This document shows positions 45,421 to 53,104 of a DNA stretch of 64,000 bases, piece after piece. Source of the DNA: Porticoccus sp041581635. Lineage in GTDB: Bacteria > Pseudomonadota > Gammaproteobacteria > Pseudomonadales > Porticoccaceae. The stretch spans positions 13,328 through 77,327 of the forward strand of contig JBFICW010000008.1 of assembly GCA_041581635.1 (NCBI GenBank). The letters run 5' to 3'. The notes under the pieces are model-generated. The model made no database searches. It was not told the origin of the DNA and worked only from the letters and a program-made list of their open reading frames with translations. Position 1 is the first letter of the stretch; every line of letters begins with the position of its first letter. A program made the translations under genes and the position numbers.

Positions 45421-47130
45421 ATGCTCAACGTAGATAGTTTTATCCAGGATAAATACCCCGACTTTTACCAGCGTCACCCTCGCCTGGTGCGCCCAATAGT
45501 TCGGGTACTCAGAATGCTATTCCGCGAAAAGCGATTTCAGCAGTTTGAAGTGGACTATCCGCACCTTGAGGGCTTTAATTTTGTTGAACAAGTGCTGGAC
45601 TACTTTGATTTTCGCTACAGTGCCCGAGATGATGAGCGACAACGTATTCCAGCCCAAGGTCGGGTTGTCATTATCGCCAATCACCCCATTGGCTCTCTGG
45701 ATGGACTGGCATTACTGAAGCTCGTTCGAGAAACCCGCCCAGACGTCAAAGTTGTCGCCAATGAGCTGCTGTATACCCTGAAACCACTACACAACCTTCT
45801 GTTACCGGTAGACAACATGGGAGGGAATACCAGCCGACAAAACCTGCAGGCTATTCGCAACCACCTGGACAACGAAGGTGCATTAATCATCTTTCCCGCC
45901 GGCGAAGTGTCCCGGCTCAGTGCGCAGGGCGTTCGCGATGGCACATGGCACAGTGGCTTTCTGCGCATGGCCATTAACAGCAAAGCGCCCATACTTCCTG
46001 TTTTTGTAGATGGCCGAAACTCCGCACTGTTTTATAGTGTGTCAATGGTGGCTAAACCGTTATCCACCTTGCTACTGGTGCGAGAAATGTTTAAACAGGC
46101 TCGCAACTGTGTTGATATCAGAATTGGCGATCTCATCAGTTATGACAGCTACCAACAGATCAACGTCCCTCTCAAAGAAAAATCCAAGCTTTTTAAACGG
46201 CACCTCTATCGAATTGGACAAAACAAGTCCGGGACTTTCAGCACCGTTACCGCTATTGCCCACCCCGAAAATAGAGCATTGCTAAGAGATGAAGTGAAAC
46301 GGTGTGAGCGTCTTGGGGAAACGGGAGATGGCAAACTTATCTACCTGTACCGCTATCAGCAAAACTCTCTCATCATGCGTGAGATTGGCCGATTACGTGA
46401 AATTGCATTCCGCGCCGTTGGCGAAGGTACGGGTAGCCGACGCGATATCGACAACTACGACCGCCGGTATTTTCAGCTGATTTTGTGGGACGAAGACGAG
46501 CTGGAAATTGCCGGAGCCTATCGATTCTGTGATGCTTCGGCCTGTGTGGACAGCCTAGGGGAAAACCACCTCTACTCCAGCGAATTGTTTAATTACACCC
46601 AGCCGATGAAACCCTACCTGGAACGCGGCCTGGAACTTGGACGCAGCTTTGTTCAACCCAAGTACTGGGGACGCCGCAGCCTGAATTACCTCTGGTATGG
46701 CATCGGAGCCTTCCTCCGCAAAAACCCTCACTACCGCTACCTGCTCGGCCCGGTCACGTTAAGTTCAGCCTACCCCGAATGGGCCATGGAAATGCTGGTT
46801 TATTTTTATAAACGTCACTACCCCACACTTCAGAAATTGGCAGAACCCAAATTACCCTACCGGATTAGCCCTGAACGAGAGCTCGAACTGGCAGAAAAAT
46901 TTCCCGGAAACAATCAAAAAGCTGAGTTCACTCAGCTAAAAAGTGAACTGGCTCATATGAACCTCAGCGTCCCGACGCTCTACAAGCAATACACCGAAGT
47001 TTGCGATTTTGGCGGTGTGCAATTTGCCGGATTTAATATTGACCCCAGTTTTTCCAACTGTGTGGACGGACTGATTATCGTCGACCTCGCTCGACTAAAA
47101 CGATCAAAACGCGAAAGATATATTGGTTAA
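45421..47130 (+). CDS. OlsF-like bifunctional acyltransferase (PlsC-type plus GNAT-type)
   Basis: A 569-residue protein with two acyltransferase domains. The N-terminal half is PlsC-like with NHPIGSLDGLALL (about 84-96), a variant of the HX4D box, and FPAGEVSR (about 159-166). The C-terminal half (from about residue 305) matches the hemolysin/OlsB-type GNAT domain (YRYQQNSLIMREIGRLREIA; AGAYRFCDA). This layout is that of OlsF, which makes ornithine lipids alone. AAAAGGAGG lies ten bases before the ATG. Substrate is inferred. Confidence 0.78.
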   Translation: MLNVDSFIQDKYPDFYQRHPRLVRPIVRVLRMLFREKRFQQFEVDYPHLEGFNFVEQVLDYFDFRYSARDDERQRIPAQGRVVIIANHPIGSLDGLALLKLVRETRPDVKVVANELLYTLKPLHNLLLPVDNMGGNTSRQNLQAIRNHLDNEGALIIFPAGEVSRLSAQGVRDGTWHSGFLRMAINSKAPILPVFVDGRNSALFYSVSMVAKPLSTLLLVREMFKQARNCVDIRIGDLISYDSYQQINVPLKEKSKLFKRHLYRIGQNKSGTFSTVTAIAHPENRALLRDEVKRCERLGETGDGKLIYLYRYQQNSLIMREIGRLREIAFRAVGEGTGSRRDIDNYDRRYFQLILWDEDELEIAGAYRFCDASACVDSLGENHLYSSELFNYTQPMKPYLERGLELGRSFVQPKYWGRRSLNYLWYGIGAFLRKNPHYRYLLGPVTLSSAYPEWAMEMLVYFYKRHYPTLQKLAEPKLPYRISPERELELAEKFPGNNQKAEFTQLKSELAHMNLSVPTLYKQYTEVCDFGGVQFAGFNIDPSFSNCVDGLIIVDLARLKRSKRERYIG

Positions 47131-47138
47131 TCACGACG

Positions 47139-47173
47139 TCGACCTCTACTGGCTCAATTGATATAGAGGTCGA
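47139..47173 (+). repeat. Inverted repeat after the acyltransferase gene, with a third copy near ubiE
   Basis: TCGACCTCTA at 47139-47148 is matched by its reverse complement TAGAGGTCGA at 47164-47173, a perfect 10-base stem with a 15-base loop eight bases after the stop. The same word recurs at 47329-47338 upstream of ubiE. No T-run follows the hairpin, so it may be a weak terminator or a repeat element. Confidence 0.6.
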
Positions 47174-47379
47174 AATCTATCCCTTCTGTCAAAGTCCTAT
47201 TCTCAGGCTAATACTCAGCGTCTCTTAGTCGCTGCGTCTCCACAGCAATTGACGCATGACATCCGTCAGTGAAATCGCGAATCGATCCATTGACCACAGG
47301 GACACCCGCTCTGTGTCGGTGTACAATGTCGACCTCTAAAAATCTGGCTTTTAGGGCCACGGCAGACAACAAGACGGCT

Positions 47380-48129
47380 ATGACAGACAACAAAACCACC
47401 CACTTCGGTTTTAAAACCGTGCCCGTTGAAGAAAAAGCTTCCCACGTGGCTGATGTTTTTCACTCAGTGGCAGGCAAATACGACCTGATGAACGACCTGA
47501 TGTCCGGAGGTGTTCATCGCCTATGGAAGCGTTACACCATTGAGCTTTCTGGTGTTCGACCCGGGCACCGGGTACTGGATATTGCCGGTGGCACAGGCGA
47601 TCTCACCGCCAAGTTTTCCAAGCTGGTGGGGCCAACGGGCGACGTCGTTCTGGCAGATATTAATGATTCCATGCTGAAGGTCGGCCGCGACAAACTCGTG
47701 GATCACGGGGTTGCTGGCAACGTACGTTATGCTCAGGCCGACGCGCAATATCTCCCGTTTCCCGATAATACCTTTGACTGTATTACCATTGCTTTTGGTC
47801 TTCGCAATGTGACAGACAAGGATTTAGCATTGCGTTCCATGAACCGTATTTTGAAACCCGGCGGACGCTTACTGGTTCTGGAGTTTTCAAAACCATCGAA
47901 TGGTTTGCTTAAAAAAGCTTACGATTTCTACTCGTTTAACCTGCTTCCCAAAATAGGAGGCCTGGTGGCCAACGATACTGAGAGCTATCAATATCTGGCA
48001 GAGTCGATTCGCATGCACCCGGATCAGGAAACCCTGAAGGGCATGATGGAAGAAGCGGGATTTGTGAACACCGAATATCACAATATGACCGGTGGCATCG
48101 TGGCCCTTCATCGAGGTTTCAAAGCTTGA
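47380..48129 (+). CDS. ubiE: Ubiquinone/menaquinone C-methyltransferase UbiE
   Basis: A 249-residue SAM-dependent methyltransferase acting in ubiquinone (and demethylmenaquinone) synthesis. The start at 47380 gives MTDNKTTHFGFKTVPVEEKA, which aligns with E. coli UbiE; the frame is open further 5', but nothing there resembles the family. Motif I is DIAGGTGDL (about 68-76) and the family block FGLRNVTDKDLAL (about 143) is present. Ribosome-binding site is weak. Its stop overlaps the ubiJ start. Confidence 0.93.
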   Translation: MTDNKTTHFGFKTVPVEEKASHVADVFHSVAGKYDLMNDLMSGGVHRLWKRYTIELSGVRPGHRVLDIAGGTGDLTAKFSKLVGPTGDVVLADINDSMLKVGRDKLVDHGVAGNVRYAQADAQYLPFPDNTFDCITIAFGLRNVTDKDLALRSMNRILKPGGRLLVLEFSKPSNGLLKKAYDFYSFNLLPKIGGLVANDTESYQYLAESIRMHPDQETLKGMMEEAGFVNTEYHNMTGGIVALHRGFKA

Positions 48130-48821
48130 TTTTTGACTTCCTTTCTAACGACCCTCTAAAGGCACTTCAGAGTACCGCTCTGATGGGTGTTGAGGTGGCG
48201 ATAAATAAGGCGCTGGCATACGACCCCGCCACCCAAAATGCCATTGGCGAACTGGCTGGCAAAGTACTCGCGGTGGAATGTACCTTACCGCCCCTGACCT
48301 TTTATGCCATTCACAGTGAAAAAGACATTAGCCTGATGGCACAGTATGAGGGCGAACCTGATACAACTCTGCGAGGTAGCGCGCTGGCACTGGCATCACT
48401 GGCGACCGATGGTCAGGATCGCGTATCCTTTTTTGATACCGGTGTGGAAGTTCGCGGAGATCACGATTTACTTCGCCAAATTAAGAAGATTCTTAAAAAT
48501 CTGGATATTGACTGGGAGGCAGCCCTTGCCCAGTTAATTGGAGATGTTCCCGCCCATTTGATCGGCGAATCCCTACGTTCATCTGCCAAATGGAAGCAAC
48601 AGGTAGCAGAACGAGCCAGTACTGCAGCGGCTGAGTTTAGTCAGGAAGAGGTTCGGTTGACCCCTAGTCGAAGTGAAGTCGACAACTTTACGACTGAAGT
48701 CAAACACATCGCCAATGATGTAGACCGGCTGACTGCACGGGTCAACAAACTAAAGATCCAGCTAGACCAACAAAGTGCCGATAAGCCAGGTACGAACACA
48801 CCAGAGAACGGGAATAGTTAA
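48126..48821 (+). CDS. ubiJ: Ubiquinone biosynthesis accessory factor UbiJ (SCP2 domain)
   Basis: A 231-residue protein with an SCP2-like lipid-binding domain (about 20-120, including VECTLPPLTFYAIHSEKD and GSALALASLATDGQD) and a C-terminal coiled-coil-like region. UbiJ binds ubiquinone precursors and supports the UbiK-UbiJ complex around the hydroxylases. Start is TTG overlapping the ubiE stop by four bases, which suggests coupling. The order ubiE-ubiJ-ubiB is the standard operon. Confidence 0.92.
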   Translation: MIFDFLSNDPLKALQSTALMGVEVAINKALAYDPATQNAIGELAGKVLAVECTLPPLTFYAIHSEKDISLMAQYEGEPDTTLRGSALALASLATDGQDRVSFFDTGVEVRGDHDLLRQIKKILKNLDIDWEAALAQLIGDVPAHLIGESLRSSAKWKQQVAERASTAAAEFSQEEVRLTPSRSEVDNFTTEVKHIANDVDRLTARVNKLKIQLDQQSADKPGTNTPENGNS

Positions 48822-48823
48822 GC

Positions 48824-50437
48824 GTGTCACGAATCAATCGACTGGCTACCATCATCCGAACCGCCACCCGCTATCGGCTGGATACATTTCTCGATGAAGA
48901 GAAATTACCTCGGAGCGCCAAACTACTACTAAACATCAATAAATTACTACCTGAACCCAAACGACCCCGCGGTGAACGACTCCGTTGTGCCCTCGAGGAT
49001 CTTGGCCCAATTTTCATTAAGTTTGGGCAACTGCTCTCTACCCGTCCAGATTTAATTCCCAGCGACATCTGTGAAGAACTGGACCATCTTCAGGACAACG
49101 TACCACCTTTCGACAAAGATCAGTTTGTCACCATTGTTGAAGAAGCACTGGGTGATGGTATCGACAACCTGTTTCTGCAGTTTGATCGCGATCCACTGGC
49201 CTCTGCCTCGGTAGCTCAGGTTCATGCCGCCGTATTGCCCGATGGCCGTGAGGTCGTTGTAAAAGCCATTCGGCCCGGGATTGAAAAGACCATCGAGCAA
49301 GACATTAAACTGATGTTCTCCATGGCAAAATGGCTGGAGGCCAACACACTCGATGGCCGGCGAATGAGGCTCACCGAAGTGGTTAGCGATTATCGCAATA
49401 CTATTTTTGATGAGCTCAACCTACAGCGTGAGGCCGCCAATGCCTCCCTGTTGCGACGTAATTTCGACAGCTCGCCGATGCTCTATGTACCAGAGATTCA
49501 CTGGTCTCACACCAATGAAAAAGTCATGGTGATGGAGCGCATTTATGCCACCCCTGTCACCGATGTGGCAACCCTGCAACAACACAACACCAATTTCAAA
49601 GTGCTGGCCGAACGCGGCGTAGAAATTTTCTTTACTCAGGTGTTTGAACATAACTTCTTCCATGCCGACATGCACCCCGGCAATATTTTTGTCGACCCAA
49701 GCAAACCCGACGAGCCTAAATACCTGGCTGTTGACTGCGCCATTATGGGCACGCTAACGGAGGCAGATCAGTACTATCTGGCCCGCAACCTTTTAGCCAT
49801 ATTTCGCCGTGACTACCGCCAGGTGGCCGAGCTTCACGTGCTATCCGGCTGGGTTCCCGAAGATACTAATGTCGGTGACTTTACCGCAGCTATTCGCACA
49901 GTTTGCGAACCTATTTTTGAACGACCACTGCGTGAAATATCCTTTGGGTTACTGTTAGTCAGCCTATTCCGCACCGCACGCCGCTTTGATATGGAAGTAC
50001 AGCCATCATTGGTTCTATTACAAAAAACCTTGCTCAATATCGAAGGGCTGGGAAGGCAGCTTTATCCGGACCTCGACTTGTGGGCAACCGCTCACCCGTT
50101 TCTTGAGCGCTGGTTAAAGCAACGATTCAAGCCAAATGCGCTGGTGGAACAACTGAAACGTCATGGCCCGGAGTGGCTAGAACAGTTTCCCCAACTACCT
50201 CAAATGGTTTTCCAAACCCTTGAAAAACTTCAGGCGGGAGAAGTAAGGCCCAGAAAAGCAGTCCACCTTTGCCCTTCTGTTGAACCCAAGAGCCGCTTGA
50301 AAACCTGGGCTGGTGCGGCACTCGTGGGTACCGGTTTAGGCGTGGCATTTCCCCATTGGGCTGAGAGCGCACAACAAATACCGACCAGCAGTCTGATATT
50401 GGCCGGGGTTGGCATGGTGCTATTGATTCTGAGATAA
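48824..50437 (+). CDS. ubiB: Ubiquinone biosynthesis protein UbiB, atypical kinase
   Basis: A 537-residue member of the UbiB/ABC1/ADCK atypical kinase family. The family KxGQ motif is in KFGQLLSTRPDLIP (about 66-79), the nucleotide-binding Ala-rich loop is ASASVAQVHAA (about 125-135), and the C-terminus has hydrophobic membrane segments from about residue 495. It is needed for ubiquinone synthesis, probably by helping extract lipid precursors. GTG start two bases after ubiJ. Confidence 0.95.
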   Translation: MSRINRLATIIRTATRYRLDTFLDEEKLPRSAKLLLNINKLLPEPKRPRGERLRCALEDLGPIFIKFGQLLSTRPDLIPSDICEELDHLQDNVPPFDKDQFVTIVEEALGDGIDNLFLQFDRDPLASASVAQVHAAVLPDGREVVVKAIRPGIEKTIEQDIKLMFSMAKWLEANTLDGRRMRLTEVVSDYRNTIFDELNLQREAANASLLRRNFDSSPMLYVPEIHWSHTNEKVMVMERIYATPVTDVATLQQHNTNFKVLAERGVEIFFTQVFEHNFFHADMHPGNIFVDPSKPDEPKYLAVDCAIMGTLTEADQYYLARNLLAIFRRDYRQVAELHVLSGWVPEDTNVGDFTAAIRTVCEPIFERPLREISFGLLLVSLFRTARRFDMEVQPSLVLLQKTLLNIEGLGRQLYPDLDLWATAHPFLERWLKQRFKPNALVEQLKRHGPEWLEQFPQLPQMVFQTLEKLQAGEVRPRKAVHLCPSVEPKSRLKTWAGAALVGTGLGVAFPHWAESAQQIPTSSLILAGVGMVLLILR

Positions 50438-50493
50438 GTAGCTGACTCATAGCTAAGACTCAATCACGCCGGCCCCGTTGCAAAAAATCCATA

Positions 50494-50521
50494 TTGCCCA
50501 AAGAGCCACAACTGTCATAAT
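50494..50521 (+). promoter_or_regulatory. Candidate sigma-70 promoter for hisI
   Basis: TTGCCC (50494-50499) and CATAAT (50516-50521) are separated by 16 bases. The -10 ends seven bases before the hisI ATG, so transcription would begin at or next to the start codon and the mRNA would be nearly leaderless. Assigned by consensus only. Confidence 0.4.
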
Positions 50522-50528
50522 GTCGCCC

Positions 50529-50912
50529 ATGACTGACTTTCTCGATGAAATTAACTGGAACGAAGACGGCCTACTGCCCGCGGTCGCACAGGATGCCAAA
50601 ACCGGCCGAGTGCTAATGGTGGCTTGGATGAACCGCGAATCACTGTCGCTAACAGCCACTGAGCAGCGCGCTGTCTACTGGTCTCGCTCACGCAAGAAAT
50701 TGTGGCGAAAGGGTGAAGAATCTGGTCATGTACAGAGGGTACAAGAGATCAGGCTGGACTGTGACAGCGATGTAATCGTGTTACAAATTGAGCAGGTAGG
50801 TGGTATCGCCTGCCACACAGGAAGAGAATCCTGTTTTTACCGAGTATTGAGCGATGGGGCATGGCACACTGTCGACCCGGTACTTAAAGACCCCGGTGAT
50901 ATTTATTCATAA
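50529..50912 (+). CDS. hisI: Phosphoribosyl-AMP cyclohydrolase
   Basis: A 127-residue enzyme of histidine synthesis (third step). The start at 50529 gives MTDFLDEINWNEDGLLPAVA, which aligns with pseudomonad HisI. The metal-site residues lie in RLDCDSDVIVLQIEQ and CHTGRESCFYR (three conserved cysteines, about residues 78, 94 and 101). There is no ribosome-binding site, which fits a leaderless transcript. Unlike E. coli, hisI and hisE are separate genes, as in Pseudomonas. Confidence 0.94.
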   Translation: MTDFLDEINWNEDGLLPAVAQDAKTGRVLMVAWMNRESLSLTATEQRAVYWSRSRKKLWRKGEESGHVQRVQEIRLDCDSDVIVLQIEQVGGIACHTGRESCFYRVLSDGAWHTVDPVLKDPGDIYS

Positions 50913-50985
50913 CCACGACAATTTATTCATGGCCCCATGTATTCATCACGCAAGCCATGCATTTTATGATTAAAGAAGCGTATTC

Positions 50986-51321
50986 ATGAGCACTGATGTA
51001 CTAGCAAAATTAACAGAAGTACTGGAAGCACGTAGGCAGTCCTCCCCAGATGAATCTTATGTTTCCAGTCTCCACCACAAGGGCTTGAATAAGATCCTTG
51101 AAAAGGTGGGCGAGGAAAGTATTGAAACCATACTGGCGGCCAGGGATGCCGAGGTCAGTGGCAATACTGACAAGCTGATCTATGAAACTGCTGACTTATG
51201 GTTTCACTCGTTGGTGATGCTGTCCCACTTGGGGGCGAATGCCCAATCGGTGCTCGATGAGCTGGAACGCCGTTTTGATTTATCGGGCCTTGAAGAAAAG
51301 GCCCGACGCGACCAAAATTAA
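50986..51321 (+). CDS. hisE: Phosphoribosyl-ATP pyrophosphatase
   Basis: A 111-residue enzyme of the all-alpha NTP pyrophosphohydrolase (MazG-like) family, removing pyrophosphate from phosphoribosyl-ATP, step two of histidine synthesis. Signature LNKILEKVGEESIETILAA (about 35-53) holds the acidic magnesium ligands. Length fits stand-alone HisE. It is 73 bases after hisI and runs in the same direction. Confidence 0.93.
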   Translation: MSTDVLAKLTEVLEARRQSSPDESYVSSLHHKGLNKILEKVGEESIETILAARDAEVSGNTDKLIYETADLWFHSLVMLSHLGANAQSVLDELERRFDLSGLEEKARRDQN

Positions 51322-51340
51322 TTCAATTAATGTCCTTGTG

Positions 51341-51387
51341 TTAAATTAGTTGCGTTAAGTTAGTTACATTAAATTAGTTACGTTAAA
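51341..51387. repeat. 14-base tandem repeat before tatA (about 3.3 copies)
   Basis: Three units, TTAAATTAGTTGCG, TTAAGTTAGTTACA and TTAAATTAGTTACG, start at 51341, 51355 and 51369, followed by a partial TTAAA. The repeat fills most of the gap between hisE and tatA, where the tatA promoter would be expected. Confidence 0.75.
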
Positions 51388-51400
51388 AAGAGACATACTT

Positions 51401-51640
51401 ATGGGCTTTGGCTGGCAGGAACTGTTAATCATTCTGGTAATTGTTGCGCTTATTTTTGGCACCAAAAAATTGAAAAATATCGGTTCTGATCTCGGCGGTG
51501 CCATAAAAGGGTTTAAAGATTCGGTATCAGACGACAAGTCAGAGAAAGAACCCGACAGCCAACCAACAGACACCCCCTCTACCGATAATGTCGAGCAGAG
51601 CAGTGAAAAACCTGCCGAAAAGAAAGACACGGCAGAATAA
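51401..51640 (+). CDS. tatA: Sec-independent protein translocase TatA
   Basis: A 79-residue TatA, forming the pore of the twin-arginine translocase. The N-terminal membrane helix (about 6-21: QELLIILVIVALIFGTKKL) is followed by the amphipathic helix KNIGSDLGGAIKGFKDS and an acidic, low-complexity tail. The FG motif at the hinge is present. First of tatABC; a GAGA lies about eight bases before the ATG. Confidence 0.95.
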   Translation: MGFGWQELLIILVIVALIFGTKKLKNIGSDLGGAIKGFKDSVSDDKSEKEPDSQPTDTPSTDNVEQSSEKPAEKKDTAE

Positions 51641-51707
51641 CCACAGGTGATGTGTGATACGCCTAGTGCACCCTCACCTTTTCACCAAACCCCAGGTTAA
51701 TTAATCC

Positions 51708-52070
51708 ATGTTTGACATCGGCTTCATGGAACTGCTGCTCATCGCCGTTATCACGCTAGTGGTCATGGGGCCTCAGCGTTTACCACAAACCATGCGAACC
51801 ATCACCCTGTGGCTCGGAAGAGCTCGACAGGCCTTTGCCGCCGCTCGCAAAGAGCTGGAAAACGAAGTCGGTATGGACGACGTAAAGCGACAGCTCCATA
51901 ACGAGCAGATTATGCGGGATCTAAAGTCCGGCAAATCCGAGTTTGAAAAGATGATGGAGTCGCCTTTTTCAGAGGAAGATACGCCCCATAAAAACAACGA
52001 TAATGATAACGAAGCCTCTGACACCCCCTCGAGTGGTTCTGTAGAAAACTCAGGGGATCACCCAAAATGA
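51708..52070 (+). CDS. tatB: Sec-independent protein translocase TatB
   Basis: A 120-residue TatB, receptor partner of TatC. It starts FDIGFMELLLIAVITLVVMG, with the Glu of the TatB membrane helix at residue 8, followed by PQRLPQTMRTITLWLGRAR and a long amphipathic helix. The acidic Ser/Asp/Asn-rich tail is variable in the family. It overlaps tatC by four bases (ATGA). Confidence 0.95.
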   Translation: MFDIGFMELLLIAVITLVVMGPQRLPQTMRTITLWLGRARQAFAAARKELENEVGMDDVKRQLHNEQIMRDLKSGKSEFEKMMESPFSEEDTPHKNNDNDNEASDTPSSGSVENSGDHPK

Positions 52071-52801
52071 CCGAAGAAAAGCTCACCAACCAACCCTTGA
52101 TACAACACGTCATCGAGTTGAGGAATCGCCTACTGCGCTGCATCGTTGCCGTTTTGGTGATTTTTGTCGGCCTGTTTGCGTTCAGCAATGAACTCTACCT
52201 CTATGTCTCTGAACCATTGAGACAACACCTACCCGAGACATCCTCGATGATTGCCACAGATGTGGCCTCCCCGTTTCTCACCCCGTTCAAACTGACACTT
52301 GTCCTGTCCATGTTTGCCGCCATGCCGTTTATTCTCTATCAGGTGTGGGCATTTGTGGCGCCGGGTTTATACCAACGGGAAAAGAAAATTGTCCTTCCGC
52401 TTTTCTTCTCTAGTGTACTGCTCTTCTATGCAGGCATGGCCTTCGCCTACTATGTAGTCTTTCCGCTGGTATTTATGTTTTTCACCGGTGTCGGCCCGGA
52501 AGGTGTGGCCATGATGACCGATATCCGCAGCTACCTGGATTTTGTGCTTAAACTATTTTTTGCCTTCGGCCTGAGTTTTGAAATCCCCATCGCGGTAGTG
52601 ATTCTTTCCTGGGTTGGCGCAGTGGAACCCGATGCTCTCGCAAAAAAACGCCCCTATGTTTTTGTGCTGTGTTTCGTATTTGGCATGTTACTGACCCCCC
52701 CCGATGTCATTTCTCAAACCCTATTGGCGGTACCCATGTGGCTACTATTTGAGATTGGCATCTTCTTTGGCCGGCTGGTTTACAGAACACCAAATGCCTA
52801 G
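52067..52801 (+). CDS. tatC: Sec-independent protein translocase TatC
   Basis: A 244-residue TatC with six membrane helices, the core receptor for twin-arginine signal peptides. Features include HVIELRNRLLRCI near the N-terminus (about 12-24) with the conserved His-Leu-Glu-x-Arg pattern in altered form (HVIELR), VFPLVFMFFTGVG (about 132) and LTPPDVISQTLLAVPMWLLF (about 209). Length is usual. The ATG overlaps the tatB stop. Confidence 0.95.
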   Translation: MTEEKLTNQPLIQHVIELRNRLLRCIVAVLVIFVGLFAFSNELYLYVSEPLRQHLPETSSMIATDVASPFLTPFKLTLVLSMFAAMPFILYQVWAFVAPGLYQREKKIVLPLFFSSVLLFYAGMAFAYYVVFPLVFMFFTGVGPEGVAMMTDIRSYLDFVLKLFFAFGLSFEIPIAVVILSWVGAVEPDALAKKRPYVFVLCFVFGMLLTPPDVISQTLLAVPMWLLFEIGIFFGRLVYRTPNA

Positions 52802-52976
52802 CAGACTTGCTGTTTAATCGCCTAAACGCACATCCAACCTCTCCCTAACGCCATCAACGCACCAAATGGTAGCAATCCAGGTTATCCAATAACCATATCA
52901 ACCCTCAGGGATTCAGAGAAATTCTCAACGAAAAAAGATCTCTTTGTTTTTCAACAGGTTAAAAAATAATAATTTT

Positions 52977-52992
52977 TGGCACTGTTTATGCA
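52977..52992 (+). promoter_or_regulatory. Candidate sigma-54 promoter for the NirB-like/globin chimera
   Basis: TGGCACTGTTTATGCA has GG and GC ten bases apart, with the -24 element TGGCAC perfect and ATGCA at -12 one base off. Transcription would start near 53004, leaving a leader of about 100 bases that contains the hairpins described below. Confidence 0.6.
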
Positions 52993-53047
52993 TTATTCAT
53001 TTCAGAAAGTTTAACTTTCTCACCATTTTCTTTTCCAGGTAACGGAG

Positions 53048-53093
53048 CCTGCTGACCAGACACAGATAAATGTGCCTGCCAGCAGGTTTTTTT
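53048..53093 (+). terminator. Attenuator-like intrinsic terminator in the leader
   Basis: CCTGCTG pairs with CAGCAGG (stem), with an inner CACA/TGTG, and seven Ts follow at 53087-53093. It lies after the sigma-54 site and 12 bases before the coding start at 53105, so a transcript from that promoter must pass it. A smaller hairpin, GAAAGT TTA ACTTTC, sits at 53005-53019. Similar leader terminators precede nitrate/nitrite assimilation operons controlled by ANTAR antiterminators. Confidence 0.65.
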
Positions 53094-53104
53094 ATGTGAC
53101 TGAA

